Assembly: GCA_030704615.1 (NCBI GenBank)
Contig: CM060732.1
Location: forward strand, 33,523,053 to 33,587,052
Direction: 5' to 3'
Length of the DNA stretch: 64,000 nucleotides
Source: Takakia lepidozioides
Taxonomy: Eukaryota; Streptophyta; Takakiopsida; Takakiales; Takakiaceae
The number at the start of each line of letters is the position of its first letter. Position 1 is the stretch's first letter. The notes under the pieces were generated by a model. The model was not told the origin of the DNA. It was given only the letters and a program-made list of their open reading frames with translations, and did not search any database. Made by a program: the position numbers and the translations under genes. Of this stretch, positions 20,197 to 29,999 are shown in pieces.

Positions 20197-20770
20197 TGGG
20201 AATGTTGTACTGCTTTACTACAGATGGCTCGTTATGTTGCCGGGGCACGCGCCCTGTGCTCAAAGGAGATGGCGATCTTGAAAGTGCAGGACTTGCGGTG
20301 CTCGACGAGACCTCCTCGGACAACATCACCGGACCACGAGGGAGCATGCGAATATTCTTGTCAGCTCGCCATGAATCCTCTTCTCCGCCAGGTGCCTCGT
20401 CAAGTCTTTGTCTCACTGGACGGGTATGAACATCTCCTTCCAAATGTTGGCCTCTTCGCAGCAATGGCGTGTCCCGAAGGCCCTCTCGCAAGGCCGCCGC
20501 CCACTTCCGAGGATTCTTCGATCTGGAGGCAGTCCGCATCAGCATTTCCTACCTGTCCGGCCCCAAGCCCCATTGTTTCCCTTTCAAGAACTCGTTGTAC
20601 CTGCATTGCTACATAATTGACCTCACAATGTCCTCCGTTGTGGCAGTGAGGATGTCCACCAGATGCGCCACAGAGGAGGCACGCCAGGAAGAGTGCACTG
20701 ATTCGGCCATGTTTGTCGTGGGCATGTCGGTGTCGGAGTCGAGACACATTTCCTGCACAAGCACATGTTC
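20114..20770 (-). pseudogene. MULE middle exon (AES-H-W segment to linker)
   Basis: Starts after a TGCAG acceptor with EMCLDSDTDMPTTNMAESVH, the N-x-AES-H-x2-W stretch that MULE transposases have after the catalytic core. The frame then meets a TAG near 20609 (SIM, stop, QCRYNEFLKGKQWGLG) and continues as a basic linker (20114-20545). The single stop suggests an ageing but recent copy. Confidence 0.6.
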
Positions 20771-20829
20771 AGGTTATAAGCAAGTTACAAATATGGCCAA
20801 GAATAATATTCAACGGGACGCGAATTCGT

Positions 20830-21879
20830 GCAACTCACCTCCCGCATATAGTCGCCGAACTGGAGGAAACGATAATGCCACCATGCTAGCCAACTGACCA
20901 TTGCTCCCTCGTCTGATTTCCTTACAGCACCTGACGATGTCCACCAAGCCCGTATGCATGCAAACTGTGTCTCTGCATCATCCAAGGTAGGAGCGCGCTT
21001 CCACGCAAGGCACATGGAACGGTGCTCCTCTCTGAAATCTGGCGCCACGAGCCTGGTTGTGTACTGCGAAAGGCTCTGCAGAAAATGGAACCCACAAGAT
21101 CTCTCCTTGCCTTCCATGGGAACATTGGGGTCTTGCCCGTACACCCTTCGGATGGCAGCCCAATTTGCTTGTGCGTTGTCCGCCATGAAACCACGGAAAT
21201 TGGGAGGGGGCAATCCCGCCTTGGCCATCTGTTCGTTTATTCCCTGCCAAAGAAGCATCTCCGATTGTGTGTCCTCTCCTTTCATCTCACAAATAGCAAT
21301 TGTCATTAGCATCCTGCAGTGGGTGTCGTAGACATGTGCACCCATTGTCACCCACTGGTGATTTGTAATTCGCTTGATATGGTCGAACATGACCCAACTG
21401 TTTGACAAGTTCCCACTCGTCATCCTGTCGACCAGTTCGACGCCGCTGCCAGGTCCGCACGTGGACATTTTGAATACGAAACAACGATCTGCCTCAGTCC
21501 CTTGTTCTGGAAACCTACTTCCATGAATGTAGTCATATCCACATCGTCGCTTCACCTCCAGAATGGAGTGCATATCCGAGCCACGCCCAATTTTCTGTTT
21601 GCATGAGACAATGTGATTTCGGACATTCGGTGAACATACATGGGACACCGACTCCAGCAATGCCTCCATTTCCTTCTCGTCGAGAGGAACTCTATCGGAG
21701 CCGTCTCCCGACATAATTCTGGCCAATACCATCTTATGGGCGGCTTGGAGCTGTATCTGTTTGGGTTTGGCACCCGGTCTCAACTTAATCTCCTCCTGAA
21801 CGAGCTGCTCTGCTTCGTGGGCAGCCTCCCGCGAGTTCCCCTCGCCAATTTGTGACAATGGGAACCAACGTGTATGCAA
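20830..21879 (-). CDS. MULE-type DDE transposase core
   Basis: 364-codon open frame. First catalytic Asp probably D166 (SWVMFDHIKR), then a long beta-strand region (AHVYDTHCRMLMTIAICEM), second Asp D234 (FRGFMADNAQANWAAI), and the C-x2-H pair C262/H265 (RSCGFHFLQSL) that MULE transposases carry between the second Asp and the catalytic Glu. The third acidic residue would lie among the helices that follow. It would cut and paste its own DNA in the nucleus. The frame ends near a splice junction at SWPYL; the next exon begins near 20765. Confidence 0.8.
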
Positions 21880-22940
21880 GCTCGGGTGAGGTCAGGGAAA
21901 CGGTGCAACACATAGAACTGCTTGGCATTACAAACAAACATGCAGTGTGGTGGTTCTTTGCAATGCGCACACTTAAATGTGGAGTTCGGAACCTTCTCCT
22001 GAGCTCGAAATGGTTGGTGAGCTGTGCCTGTCCAATCGGTCTCGTTCTTGTGACCTCTGGATTTAAAGTGGAAGCAAGTTGGGGAGAAACACCGCAACGC
22101 GCCCGCACAAACAACGTACCGCACCCGCACACCATCGAGCATCTTCATGCTGGTGGTTTTGGTAACGCACCAAGGATGACCGTCATGTTTTCTATCCATA
22201 TCTGTCAACATTCCGGACGCCCTCGAGTAGTCCGCCCGAGGAGGGAACTCAAAGAAGATATTACCGTCGACGTTGGCGGGAAGGCATATAACCGATTTAA
22301 TTGCGAACTTGCTGTAGTCCAGCCCGGCCAGCTCCGACCGGTGTCCTTCAAGATGAAGCCCTCGCAAAATTTCAAGAATAGATCGAACTGCGGTGCTCGT
22401 GCTGGGAATATGACCCCCTCCTCCACTGACGTCCATTGAGGACTTGCCTGATCTCCAGGACGACCTCGGAACTTCCATGACCTCGTCTGAGTCGGACAGA
22501 TTGTGAACAACCCGGTTCTCGCTCGTCTTCATGGATGGGTTCGGCTCTGGATTTACTTCGTTGCGGACTTCTCTCTTTGAGGTACCCACTCTCTGATTCG
22601 CGGATTGTTTCGTGGAAGGCGCCAGGATAGACGGTGCATTTGGCGGGCAAATGAAGTCCCCAACAGCCCTGTATATGACGTTGTCCGATGGTGGAACTCG
22701 CCATTCCCTGCCATCGCCGAAATCATCGTGGAGCACAACAATACTCTCGACAACAAGGCCGTTAGAGTCCTTCCTTTCCTCCTCCAAAAAAACCGACCCC
22801 GGTTTCAGGTGGTATCGAACGCACAGATATTTCTCCATCACCCGGCAGGTGTCCCCTCTGCACGGAAATGAAGCTCTATGCTCGTGAGGAGGGCAGTACA
22901 CTGTAGCGCTCGAGTTTTCCGCCGTGGGAGATGTGCACAC
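21780..22940 (-). CDS. MULE N-terminal Cys/His DNA-binding region
   Basis: 386-codon open frame. Residues 1-200 are variable and acidic/Ser-rich. From about 215 it reads LPANVDGNIFFEFPPRA, MDRKHDGHPWC, then Cys/His-rich segments (CAGALRCFSPTC, FKCAHCKEPPHCMFVC, TRACIHVGSHCH). The spacing recalls WRKY/GCM1- or FLYWCH-like fingers used by MULE transposases. A related ORF lies at 44402-45250. It overlaps the transposase ORF's start region, so a splice joins them. Confidence 0.65.
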   Translation of the reverse strand: MCTSPTAENSSATVYCPPHEHRASFPCRGDTCRVMEKYLCVRYHLKPGSVFLEEERKDSNGLVVESIVVLHDDFGDGREWRVPPSDNVIYRAVGDFICPPNAPSILAPSTKQSANQRVGTSKREVRNEVNPEPNPSMKTSENRVVHNLSDSDEVMEVPRSSWRSGKSSMDVSGGGGHIPSTSTAVRSILEILRGLHLEGHRSELAGLDYSKFAIKSVICLPANVDGNIFFEFPPRADYSRASGMLTDMDRKHDGHPWCVTKTTSMKMLDGVRVRYVVCAGALRCFSPTCFHFKSRGHKNETDWTGTAHQPFRAQEKVPNSTFKCAHCKEPPHCMFVCNAKQFYVLHRFPDLTRACIHVGSHCHKLARGTRGRLPTKQSSSFRRRLS

Positions 22941-23219
22941 AAGACTGCCAGGATGGCGTGCGGGGAAGCTCCCTGGTAGAAGGGGGATGCAGCGATGGGA
23001 ATGAATGCGATGCCGATTTGTTCGAGCGACGAAGCCTGATCCAAATCCAGGGAGCCAACTATCTCAAAAATCCACAGTCAGAGTGTTAATGAACCTTGTC
23101 TCCGGAATGCGGCCCCTGGTCTTTGCGCAATAACTGCCAACGGTATGCAGTCAGAAAGTGGGGGGCCGTCCGGATGATGACGGCTGAAGGGGAGAAGCCG
23201 GCACCGTGCCGTCACATTA

Positions 23220-23450
23220 CTACCGAATGGAAATTCGGCACCCAATATCCAACAGGGGAAGCCAGGATGAAGTTGCCTCGGGCGCAGAGGCCGGCGCGTG
23301 TGCGACAGAGAATATCCCCTGGATGGAGATTCGGCGCCGAATTTCCATCCGGGCCCCCCCAAAGGAAGTCGTGTCGGGGGGTCAGGCCAAAAACTGGCCG
23401 GCATAAAAACATCCCCAGATGGAAAAACGGCGCCGAATTTCCATCCGGGG
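23220..23450. repeat. 96-bp period repeat with TTCGGCGCCGAA palindromes, 5' of the MULE
   Basis: Three units spaced about 96 bases (23233, 23329, 23426). The middle one is near-perfect: ATTCGGCGCCGAATTTCCATC. The palindrome core GGCGCCGAA is shared with the 74-bp array on the other side of the MULE and with the arrays of the methyltransferase-like family. Confidence 0.8.
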
Positions 23451-23499
23451 CGGTTTGGATGCACTCGGGGAGGGGGGAGAGGCCGGCACTTGGCCGTCA

Positions 23500-24800
23500 C
23501 ATTATTGCGTTACTAAAATCCATAGTACCATTCTCCTTAGTTAGATTGCACATCAGACCCTTGAAGGTTGCAAGATTGCCTAGTCACAGAAGTGTAGCTA
23601 GCTGAAACATTAGAAGTTTTTTTTCCATCTTGTATGTCGGCCATTTCATTGGAATCAAATCAAGAATTGTCCTGGACTGAGTTTTCTTTCCCCGACAGGG
23701 TGTTTGGCAGTTCCAAATGGTAATATGTTCAAAACTTCTTCAACTTTCTTCACGACTTTCTTCACCACACTCGCTTCAGACCTGCACATCAAGGGTATTG
23801 ATAAGGCTACATAAGGCAGTGCCCCATAAGCATCTCATCAAGAATTGCTTCTAAGAATCAGTAATTTTCAATCAGTTATCCAAAGTCAAAAGCAAGCTTC
23901 CAAGGAGCTCCAACATCTACACCACAATCAGCACCACACTTTGTGATCTAAGAGTGCAACAAACAACTTTTTATGCAAAGCTCTTAGTGCCAAGGGGCTT
24001 TGCCATTAAAAGTGATGTTGATCCACTAAAAGATCTCGTCAGAAAACAAAAAATTACAACTATCATGAAATTTATATGAAATATCCTAAATCATATAATT
24101 AAAGTCCCACTTCTACATTTGCAATGCTCGATTCTTTCCTAGGAGATAAAAAGAATGAGGAAATAGAGAGTGGGCTGTAATATCTTTACAAATATGGAGA
24201 TATATCCATACTTACAGTTAAAGGTAGCCAAATAAGAAGCATTGAGCAGATCTGATCTAAGGTTATTATTAGAGGAATTTTCAGATGAGCAAACAAAAAA
24301 ATTTAGAGAAACAGCAACAAAAAGTAATAGAAAAAGAAAAAGAAAAGAAAAAAAAGAAGCATGTATAAAAGACGCCGACCATAACAAAACAATGAACATG
24401 GATTCATATGAACCCTGAACTAAGAATTGTAGTATATAGACTTGGTGACTGCCTCTCACACATCCATGGACCAAGCAAAAAATGAAGACGTATGGAAGTA
24501 TCAGGCCACCATCATTTTCTCTCCAAGAGAAAGTAAGTGCAATGACCTGATGGTACAAGAACGCATGACAAATCCTTAAAACCGACAAGAGAAGAAAACG
24601 ATATCCCCATGCAGCCCCTCGTTGTTGACAAAGGCCTCCACAACTTCAAGGGTAGAGTCATAAAAGGAAGACAGCAAGGTAGGAGCAATTGGGAAATGAA
24701 TGCTTATAAAAGTCAAAATTATGAAAGAGACGTGTTCTCAGGAGTGGGAGGGAGGTGGGAAATCAAGTAAATCATCATCATGCCAAATATACAGGAGTAA
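23500..24800. other. Non-coding stretch between MULE and TIR gene
   Basis: AT-rich, with homopurine runs around 24290-24360. A 149-codon minus ORF (24139-24588) has the Phe/Leu-rich composition of translated AT-rich DNA and is not believable as a gene. The right end of the MULE must lie in or before this stretch, but no border motif is visible. Confidence 0.4.
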
Positions 24801-24820
24801 GCAAGCAAACTTTGCACACC

Positions 24821-25272
24821 CTACCCATCTGCAAGTTCCACTCCCATGCGATGTGATGCTTGAGTGAGTGCTTCCTTCCACTTTGTCACTTCTTCATCAG
24901 TGTGCCGCTGTCTTAGTTTCTCAAGCCCAGCCCTTAGACAACCATTATCTGGCCTTCGTACATCGCTGGGTGTCACATCATAGAAGATGGGCAAGATGAT
25001 GACATTGTCACAGCTTTTCAACATGAGGCATAGCTCATCCAGGCACCACTTGGACTCTGTATAACCCTTACTGAACACCGGTATGCAGATACGAGCACTG
25101 CGGATAGCATGATCGATGGACTCCTGTGGACTCTCTCCCAAACCAATATCTTTGGCATCGAGGAACGGTTTAAACCCAGCAGTGCGCAGCGCCTCATCCA
25201 AGTGGCCCACGAAAGTCTTCTTTACGTCCGGCCCTCTATGACTGATAAACACATCATACCTCTCCACGGGAC
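24821..25272 (-). CDS. TIR-domain exon (immune receptor-like)
   Basis: Complete TIR domain: YDVFISHRGPDVKKTFVGHL (box 1), FLDAKDIGLGES, the catalytic Glu in ARICIPVFSKGYTESKWCLDEL, and IILPIFYDVTPSDVR (box 2). TIR domains of this type are NAD-cleaving signalling modules of plant immune receptors. Exon start at 25272 follows a GTGCAG acceptor. The frame ends at a TAG at 24821, overlapping a GTAGGG that could act as a donor. Either the protein is TIR-only or further exons follow; none with NB-ARC motifs is visible. Splicing to the exon at 26069-26240 keeps the phase. Confidence 0.85.
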
Positions 25273-26068
25273 CTGCACATAGAAGAACAGAACCTTTTCC
25301 TGCACAAAGTGAATGCCTAAGAGGATGAGGTTGACTTGCAAAAGGGTCAGTTTAATCTGACCTTAACTCAAGGGGATTTTCCAGCAGCCATGACAAGAAA
25401 ACAATGCCCAAGTAAATGCCCATGCCTGAGCATACAAACCAAAAAATGGTGAGGCTCCTGGGGCTGAGCGAAAAGGTATTTACCAAGCCACCAGTTCCCT
25501 CACCCCTGACTCTCTTTCTATCTTTCATACCTCAGATTCGTACCAATTGTGACACTATTTAGGTGTGTGACTCTTAGTGCACATCACCTGCGGACTCACA
25601 TGTAACGTTCAACACCAGTATTGTAATACCAGTGTTAGACCTTCAAGCTGGCGTCCATGGACTTCTAAAACAGACTAAACTTTTCTCATCTCCAGCAGGT
25701 AACTCCCACTTTCAGTCGTGCACCCAGCTTACTCACCTACGTCGTTTCTTCCAGTTCTCTTGCATTCCCATGTCATCATGTTTACCACGGATAGTTCCTA
25801 AACTTAACACCAGAACAGTGCTTCTTCATTCAGATCGGGTCTGGTGCGAACTACTCCCCATACTTCAAACAAGTTGGCGCAAGGTGAGAAGGACTTATGC
25901 TCATCAAGTCCCGCCAAATTTCCACCACTTCTGGGAGGTGCGGAATGTTCACAAAAGAAGCTCGCGGCGGTGGGCTATCGTCTGATAACCCCTACTAATT
26001 GTCAATCCCACCCAAGGAGGCCAGCGGAGTAGCTCTCTCAATGGAGGAAAGAAAGCTGACAGCGTTAC

Positions 26069-26240
26069 CTCTGGGGGTTCGGTTGCCGCGGTTGATATCC
26101 ACTGAGTCATCCTCGGCAGCCCGTTCATGTGGATCCTGAGAGCTGGAAGCAAGCGTGGACCTTTGAGCAGATGCAGCACTGGATTTCGACCAGAGAGGAG
26201 GCAGCCACTGCATAGTGAGGAGACGATGCAGGGCGTCCAT
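26069..26240 (-). CDS. Candidate first exon of the TIR gene
   Basis: ATG at 26240 opens MDALHRLLTMQWLPPLWSK, a Ser-rich stretch and an acidic tail, ending CCCAGAG at a GTAACG donor. The leftover G joins GT of the TIR exon to give Gly, so the phase matches. The N-terminus is mildly hydrophobic. It could also be a separate short gene or chance. Confidence 0.4.
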
Positions 26241-26404
26241 GGCAGCGAGCACTCAAGAAGAAGCAAGTAGCACTGAAGACACAGGATCGCAGTGAGGATC
26301 AGAAGGACCCAACACGACTGCCTCGCTCCCTCTCTCTTCCCAGTGTTCATCCAGAAATATGGATGAACAATCCGCTCATGGATGTTCGTTGACCTTCCCG
26401 TTAA

Positions 26405-26600
26405 ACATACAGCACTTGCCCAGTGGTTGGGTGTTTGTGCCTTGCCTATGCATAACCTGGGTGATACTGGGTTCAATCCTTCAACATGTGCCTTCAGACC
26501 GTCCATTGGGCCCTCGATGGCCTATGTGTTGAGCAGTAGGCTCAGTAAATTCACTAGACGTTAAAGAACTTTATCTTTATCTTTATCTTTGTTATTATCT
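26405..26600 (+). repeat. tRNA-derived SINE with (TTTATC)n tail
   Basis: A box TTGCCCAGTGG (26416-26426), B box GGGTTCAATCC (26469-26479), about 90 bases of body and a tail of CTTTATCTTTATC repeats (26568-26592). This layout is that of a Pol III SINE with a short tandem tail. Confidence 0.7.
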
Positions 26601-27056
26601 GCTCCCCAAGAGTAGATTGGCTCGCTTGGGGCACTGCCAGACTTTCTTCTTTTCAACAAAAGCTGAAAGAACACACAAAAAAAAGCTAGCAGTGAGTAGA
26701 GAATGAAAAGAAGTGCATGGTCGAAAAGATTAGGAAGGTGGAAGGAAATCTTTCACATGCTTTATGCAAGGGAAGCGAAAATCGAGGAATGCCCCACACC
26801 AGGGCCTGGAGTGGTGCAATCAAGTCGCCCCAGCTCTCCTCACAGAAATTACATATCCACAATCGTGGGTATCTGAACATGCTCTCCTGGTCTTTTTCCA
26901 TGTCCAAAGTGCTCTGATAGTACACTACTGCTCAATTGATTCATTGCACCGAATCTCTTGTTGCTGTGTACATGAATCCATCGAATTGTATATATATTTA
27001 CATTTGACGCCCCTCGAAGGAAGCATAAATTATGGTGTCTCTTTCACCCCAAAGGG

Positions 27057-27175
27057 TTACTGCCTTCCGCCACGAAGGTGGACCTTTGTGACACAAATGG
27101 GTGGATTGAACCCACAACCACTTCCGAGGTGGTGTGTGTCCATTACCATTGGGCTACAACTTGAATCCATCAAAC
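27057..27175 (-). repeat. tRNA-derived SINE (minus)
   Basis: On the minus strand: A box TAGCCCAATGG (27146-27156) and B box GGGTTCAATCC (27103-27113) at tRNA-like spacing. The acceptor stem does not pair as a real tRNA. The body continues left to about 27000. It differs in body from the SINE at 26405. Confidence 0.6.
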
Positions 27176-27199
27176 AACCTTCGAAGAGGTGGAAAAAGA

Positions 27200-28850
27200 A
27201 TAGACGGTAGAATGTCATGTCTGCACAACAGAGCGGGAAAAAGTGGAAGGCAGTCAAGAAGAAAGGTGGGGCCCGACCGTCCCCCAATGATCACTTCAGA
27301 AGTGAGATTTTTTGAGGCTGTTCTGATTTCATGTACAATAGAAAATCATTAGTTTGTTTCAAAATGTTCACTGCACCATGAAACAAAGAAAGAAAGAAAT
27401 TCTACACTATCAATGGGAAGCTAAGAGAAATTATGGGACGAAGGAAGTTGGATACAAGGACAGTGGGGCCCACTACAAGCAGCCCAAAAACTACACTGGA
27501 ACTTCAAGAAATTCTTTAAGGTAGAGGCATCTTCTGATCCTTGCAAAGAAACACATCTGTGTCAGATTGGCTGTCGCTACATAGGCAGTAGTAGTGGGAT
27601 AGTGAGGAAAGAAATGCTCAGTCTCCATCTCCAAAAGCCAGGCAGAGTTGTCCAGCATGCTGTATCTATCCCATCTCCTAGTCTCTATCCTCACACTTTG
27701 TAAGCCCACATTAAGAGATGGAGAGAGAGGCACAATCCAACACTTAGGCTGTAAGATTTTGTCCTCGGGAGAAGAAGGAAGGCGAATCGATAGAGCTGCA
27801 ATTATGCGTTAAGCGGAGTTAGTGATTTCTCTGTTATCTCCCCCTGACATGGAGTTCAAACTCATGTCTAATGAATCACAGGGGGGGAGCCCTCTTTGAT
27901 CTCAACTCCCCTCCACCAGGTACAAACTTCTCAGCTCCAGGGTAATGGCGCCTCTTTGCTCTCAAGTTCCGCCCACAAACTCCTCCATTACCATCTCCAC
28001 CATTCGCACTTCTGGTTTGAATGGATGAGGTGCCTTCATATACATATCTTTTGATGCTATCAGCTCAAGAGCTATATCTCATTATTAATGAGTCTACAAA
28101 ATAATGGGACCTTAAACCCTCATCCATACCGAGAAATGGAGGTATGACTTGTAGACATACAAAACAACCCAGTTTCAGAGCAGGATATATTTATAACACA
28201 AAGAAAGGACCTTTGGTCAAACTCTTTATACCATACATACATATATATTCTTCGCTACCATCTAAAGAAAGCGGTCGGGGAAGTCACACGCTAACCCAAC
28301 TTATGATCATTGCATAATGGTCTTTGAAAATTGAAGAGAACACATAGAAACCATATCCAATGCCTTGGAAGTACTTGACAATGGCTTCAAACATAATGTA
28401 CCAAAGATGCCTAGCAAAGCAGGACAAGCACTATGCGGGGGCTTGAAAAGAGAGTACGTAAGTACCCCACCAGCAGGAAGCAGAAATAAGCCTGAATAAA
28501 TGCAAGCACAATTCTGCAAAGGAAGGATCAAACTTCCTGCCAGGTGAATGTCATGATCTGGAATCCTGAATCTCCGTACCAAAAGCAATTTCAGGTTTAG
28601 GTGTGTGAACATAGATTCCAAATTTGGATTGGGTTTCTTGTGTGTAGTGAAAATAGATTCCCCACTTAAAATAGACTCTTCTCTGAACTAGAAGTACACA
28701 ATGAAGTTATGCTTGAGTGAGTAGAAGCCGCAGGACTACCTGGAGGACAGCTTGCTGAACTTTCTGAGTCTGGCCTTTTGATGCCTTACCTGCCACAGTG
28801 CACATAAAGGCCACATGTCAAAAAGATTGATTAACTGTTGCAGTTGTGAT
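27200..28850. other. Intergenic or intronic stretch
   Basis: No coding frame stands out on either strand. Short open frames have random-like composition. It may be intron of a minus-strand gene that includes the exons near 28.9-29.9 kb. Confidence 0.4.
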
Positions 28851-28899
28851 CTCACCATAGAGGAAGCTGAATTACATGGGTCACTTATATTCTGCGAGG

Positions 28900-28980
28900 T
28901 ACCGTTGAATCAAGAGACACACAAGATCTGCCCTCCATGAGGTCCTCAATATCTTCCTTGGTGCAGTCACTGCACCTCCC
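28900..28980 (-). CDS. Candidate small exon (CSDCTKEDIEDLMEGR)
   Basis: Minus strand reads CSDCTKEDIEDLMEGR then SCVSLDST before a GTACCT donor, after a GGTGCAG acceptor-like site. It is supported only by frame and splice-like borders. Confidence 0.25.
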
Positions 28981-29289
28981 ATCTTACACTGCTTTAGATA
29001 GAGTTATAAGCAACTAGAAAGAGCAATGTTCATGCTGAGACATGTCCCATCTCTATGAGAACTATAATGGTGTTGAAGGGCAGCATAGGAAAGAAAGCAG
29101 TGGAACATGATGCACATTACCAGTTTGGGTGACACAAATCCCAGGTGAGCTCGAAACAAAATTGTTTGAAGCAAAAAGGAAATCGGTTTCATTAAAAATA
29201 CAGGTGGAATTCACAAAAAGAAATAATCAAAGGTTTACAGGTTCACCATTGCCCTAAACAGTTGAGAATTGCAAACAATCCTTACTTAC

Positions 29290-29360
29290 CAGAGCTCTGC
29301 CCAATAAACTCCATTGCTTTGACAACATCTCCAACTCTGTTGAGAACTTCCATAATGTCT
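29290..29360 (-). CDS. Candidate 71-nt exon (DIMEVLNRVGDVVKAMEF)
   Basis: Sharp exon borders: acceptor AATTGCAG before 29360 and donor GTAAGTAAG after 29290. The frame gives DIMEVLNRVGDVVKAMEF then IGQSSG, an amphipathic helix pair. The gene it belongs to is not recognised. It is in the same direction as the TIR exon 4 kb further on. Confidence 0.5.
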
Positions 29361-29624
29361 CTGCAATTAGGGATCACACACTAGTTGATGATAGATTAAA
29401 AATTACTCGACATGTTCCCTGAAATTGGTGAAGACTCTTGACTCTTGAGGACCTTACAAAGTAACTATTGGTAGTTGAAAGGCATCAAGACAACCTTGAT
29501 AGAGCATAGCAAAATGCCAAAGCCTATTCAGGTCTATTATTACATACTTCAACTGGGCAACAAAAGCAAACAGATTGCCATCCAAATCCATGGTATGTAG
29601 ATGTACTGGAGAATGGAGAGGGGT

Positions 29625-29836
29625 TTAGCTGAAATAAGAGAGTATAATTTCCTCCATCTTTAGTAGTTTGGAGCTAGAGACACCATGGCCAACACCCTGC
29701 TGCATCAGGCTCCTTACATGCTGCAACTTAGCATTCTTTGCCAGTTGCTGTACAAAAAATGGTCGAAATAAGCTGGAGCTTCTCAAGTCCCAGATCCAAG
29801 CTGCTTCATCATCTGTATATGCTCTCATCTGATTAT
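29625..29836 (-). CDS. Candidate exon (AYTDDEAAWIWDLRSSSLF)
   Basis: Follows a CCCTGCAG acceptor and codes for AYTDDEAAWIWDLRSSSLF and RPFFVQQLAKNAKLQH. It then either reads on to a TAA at 29625 or splices at a GTAAGG donor inside. Protein-like composition; family unknown. Confidence 0.4.
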
Positions 29837-29999
29837 CTGCAGGGTACAAAAATCTTTTGACGGTAAAAGTAGACAAGCGTGAGCTTTATGGCCTCCTCAT
29901 TCATTGGGATTTGGGTGGGAGTCTGGACTGAGATGTGTTGTGGTGCATAATCTTGCAGAAAGCAGCCGGAAAGACGGAAAAAGCTACAGGAAGGCTAAA

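Noticed and set aside
24139-24588. Membrane protein ORF
   Set aside because: Phe/Leu-rich translation of an A-rich tract, no start context or homologue pattern.
25949-26506. 185-codon minus ORF
   Set aside because: It overlaps the better-supported TIR first exon in another frame and a SINE; no domain.
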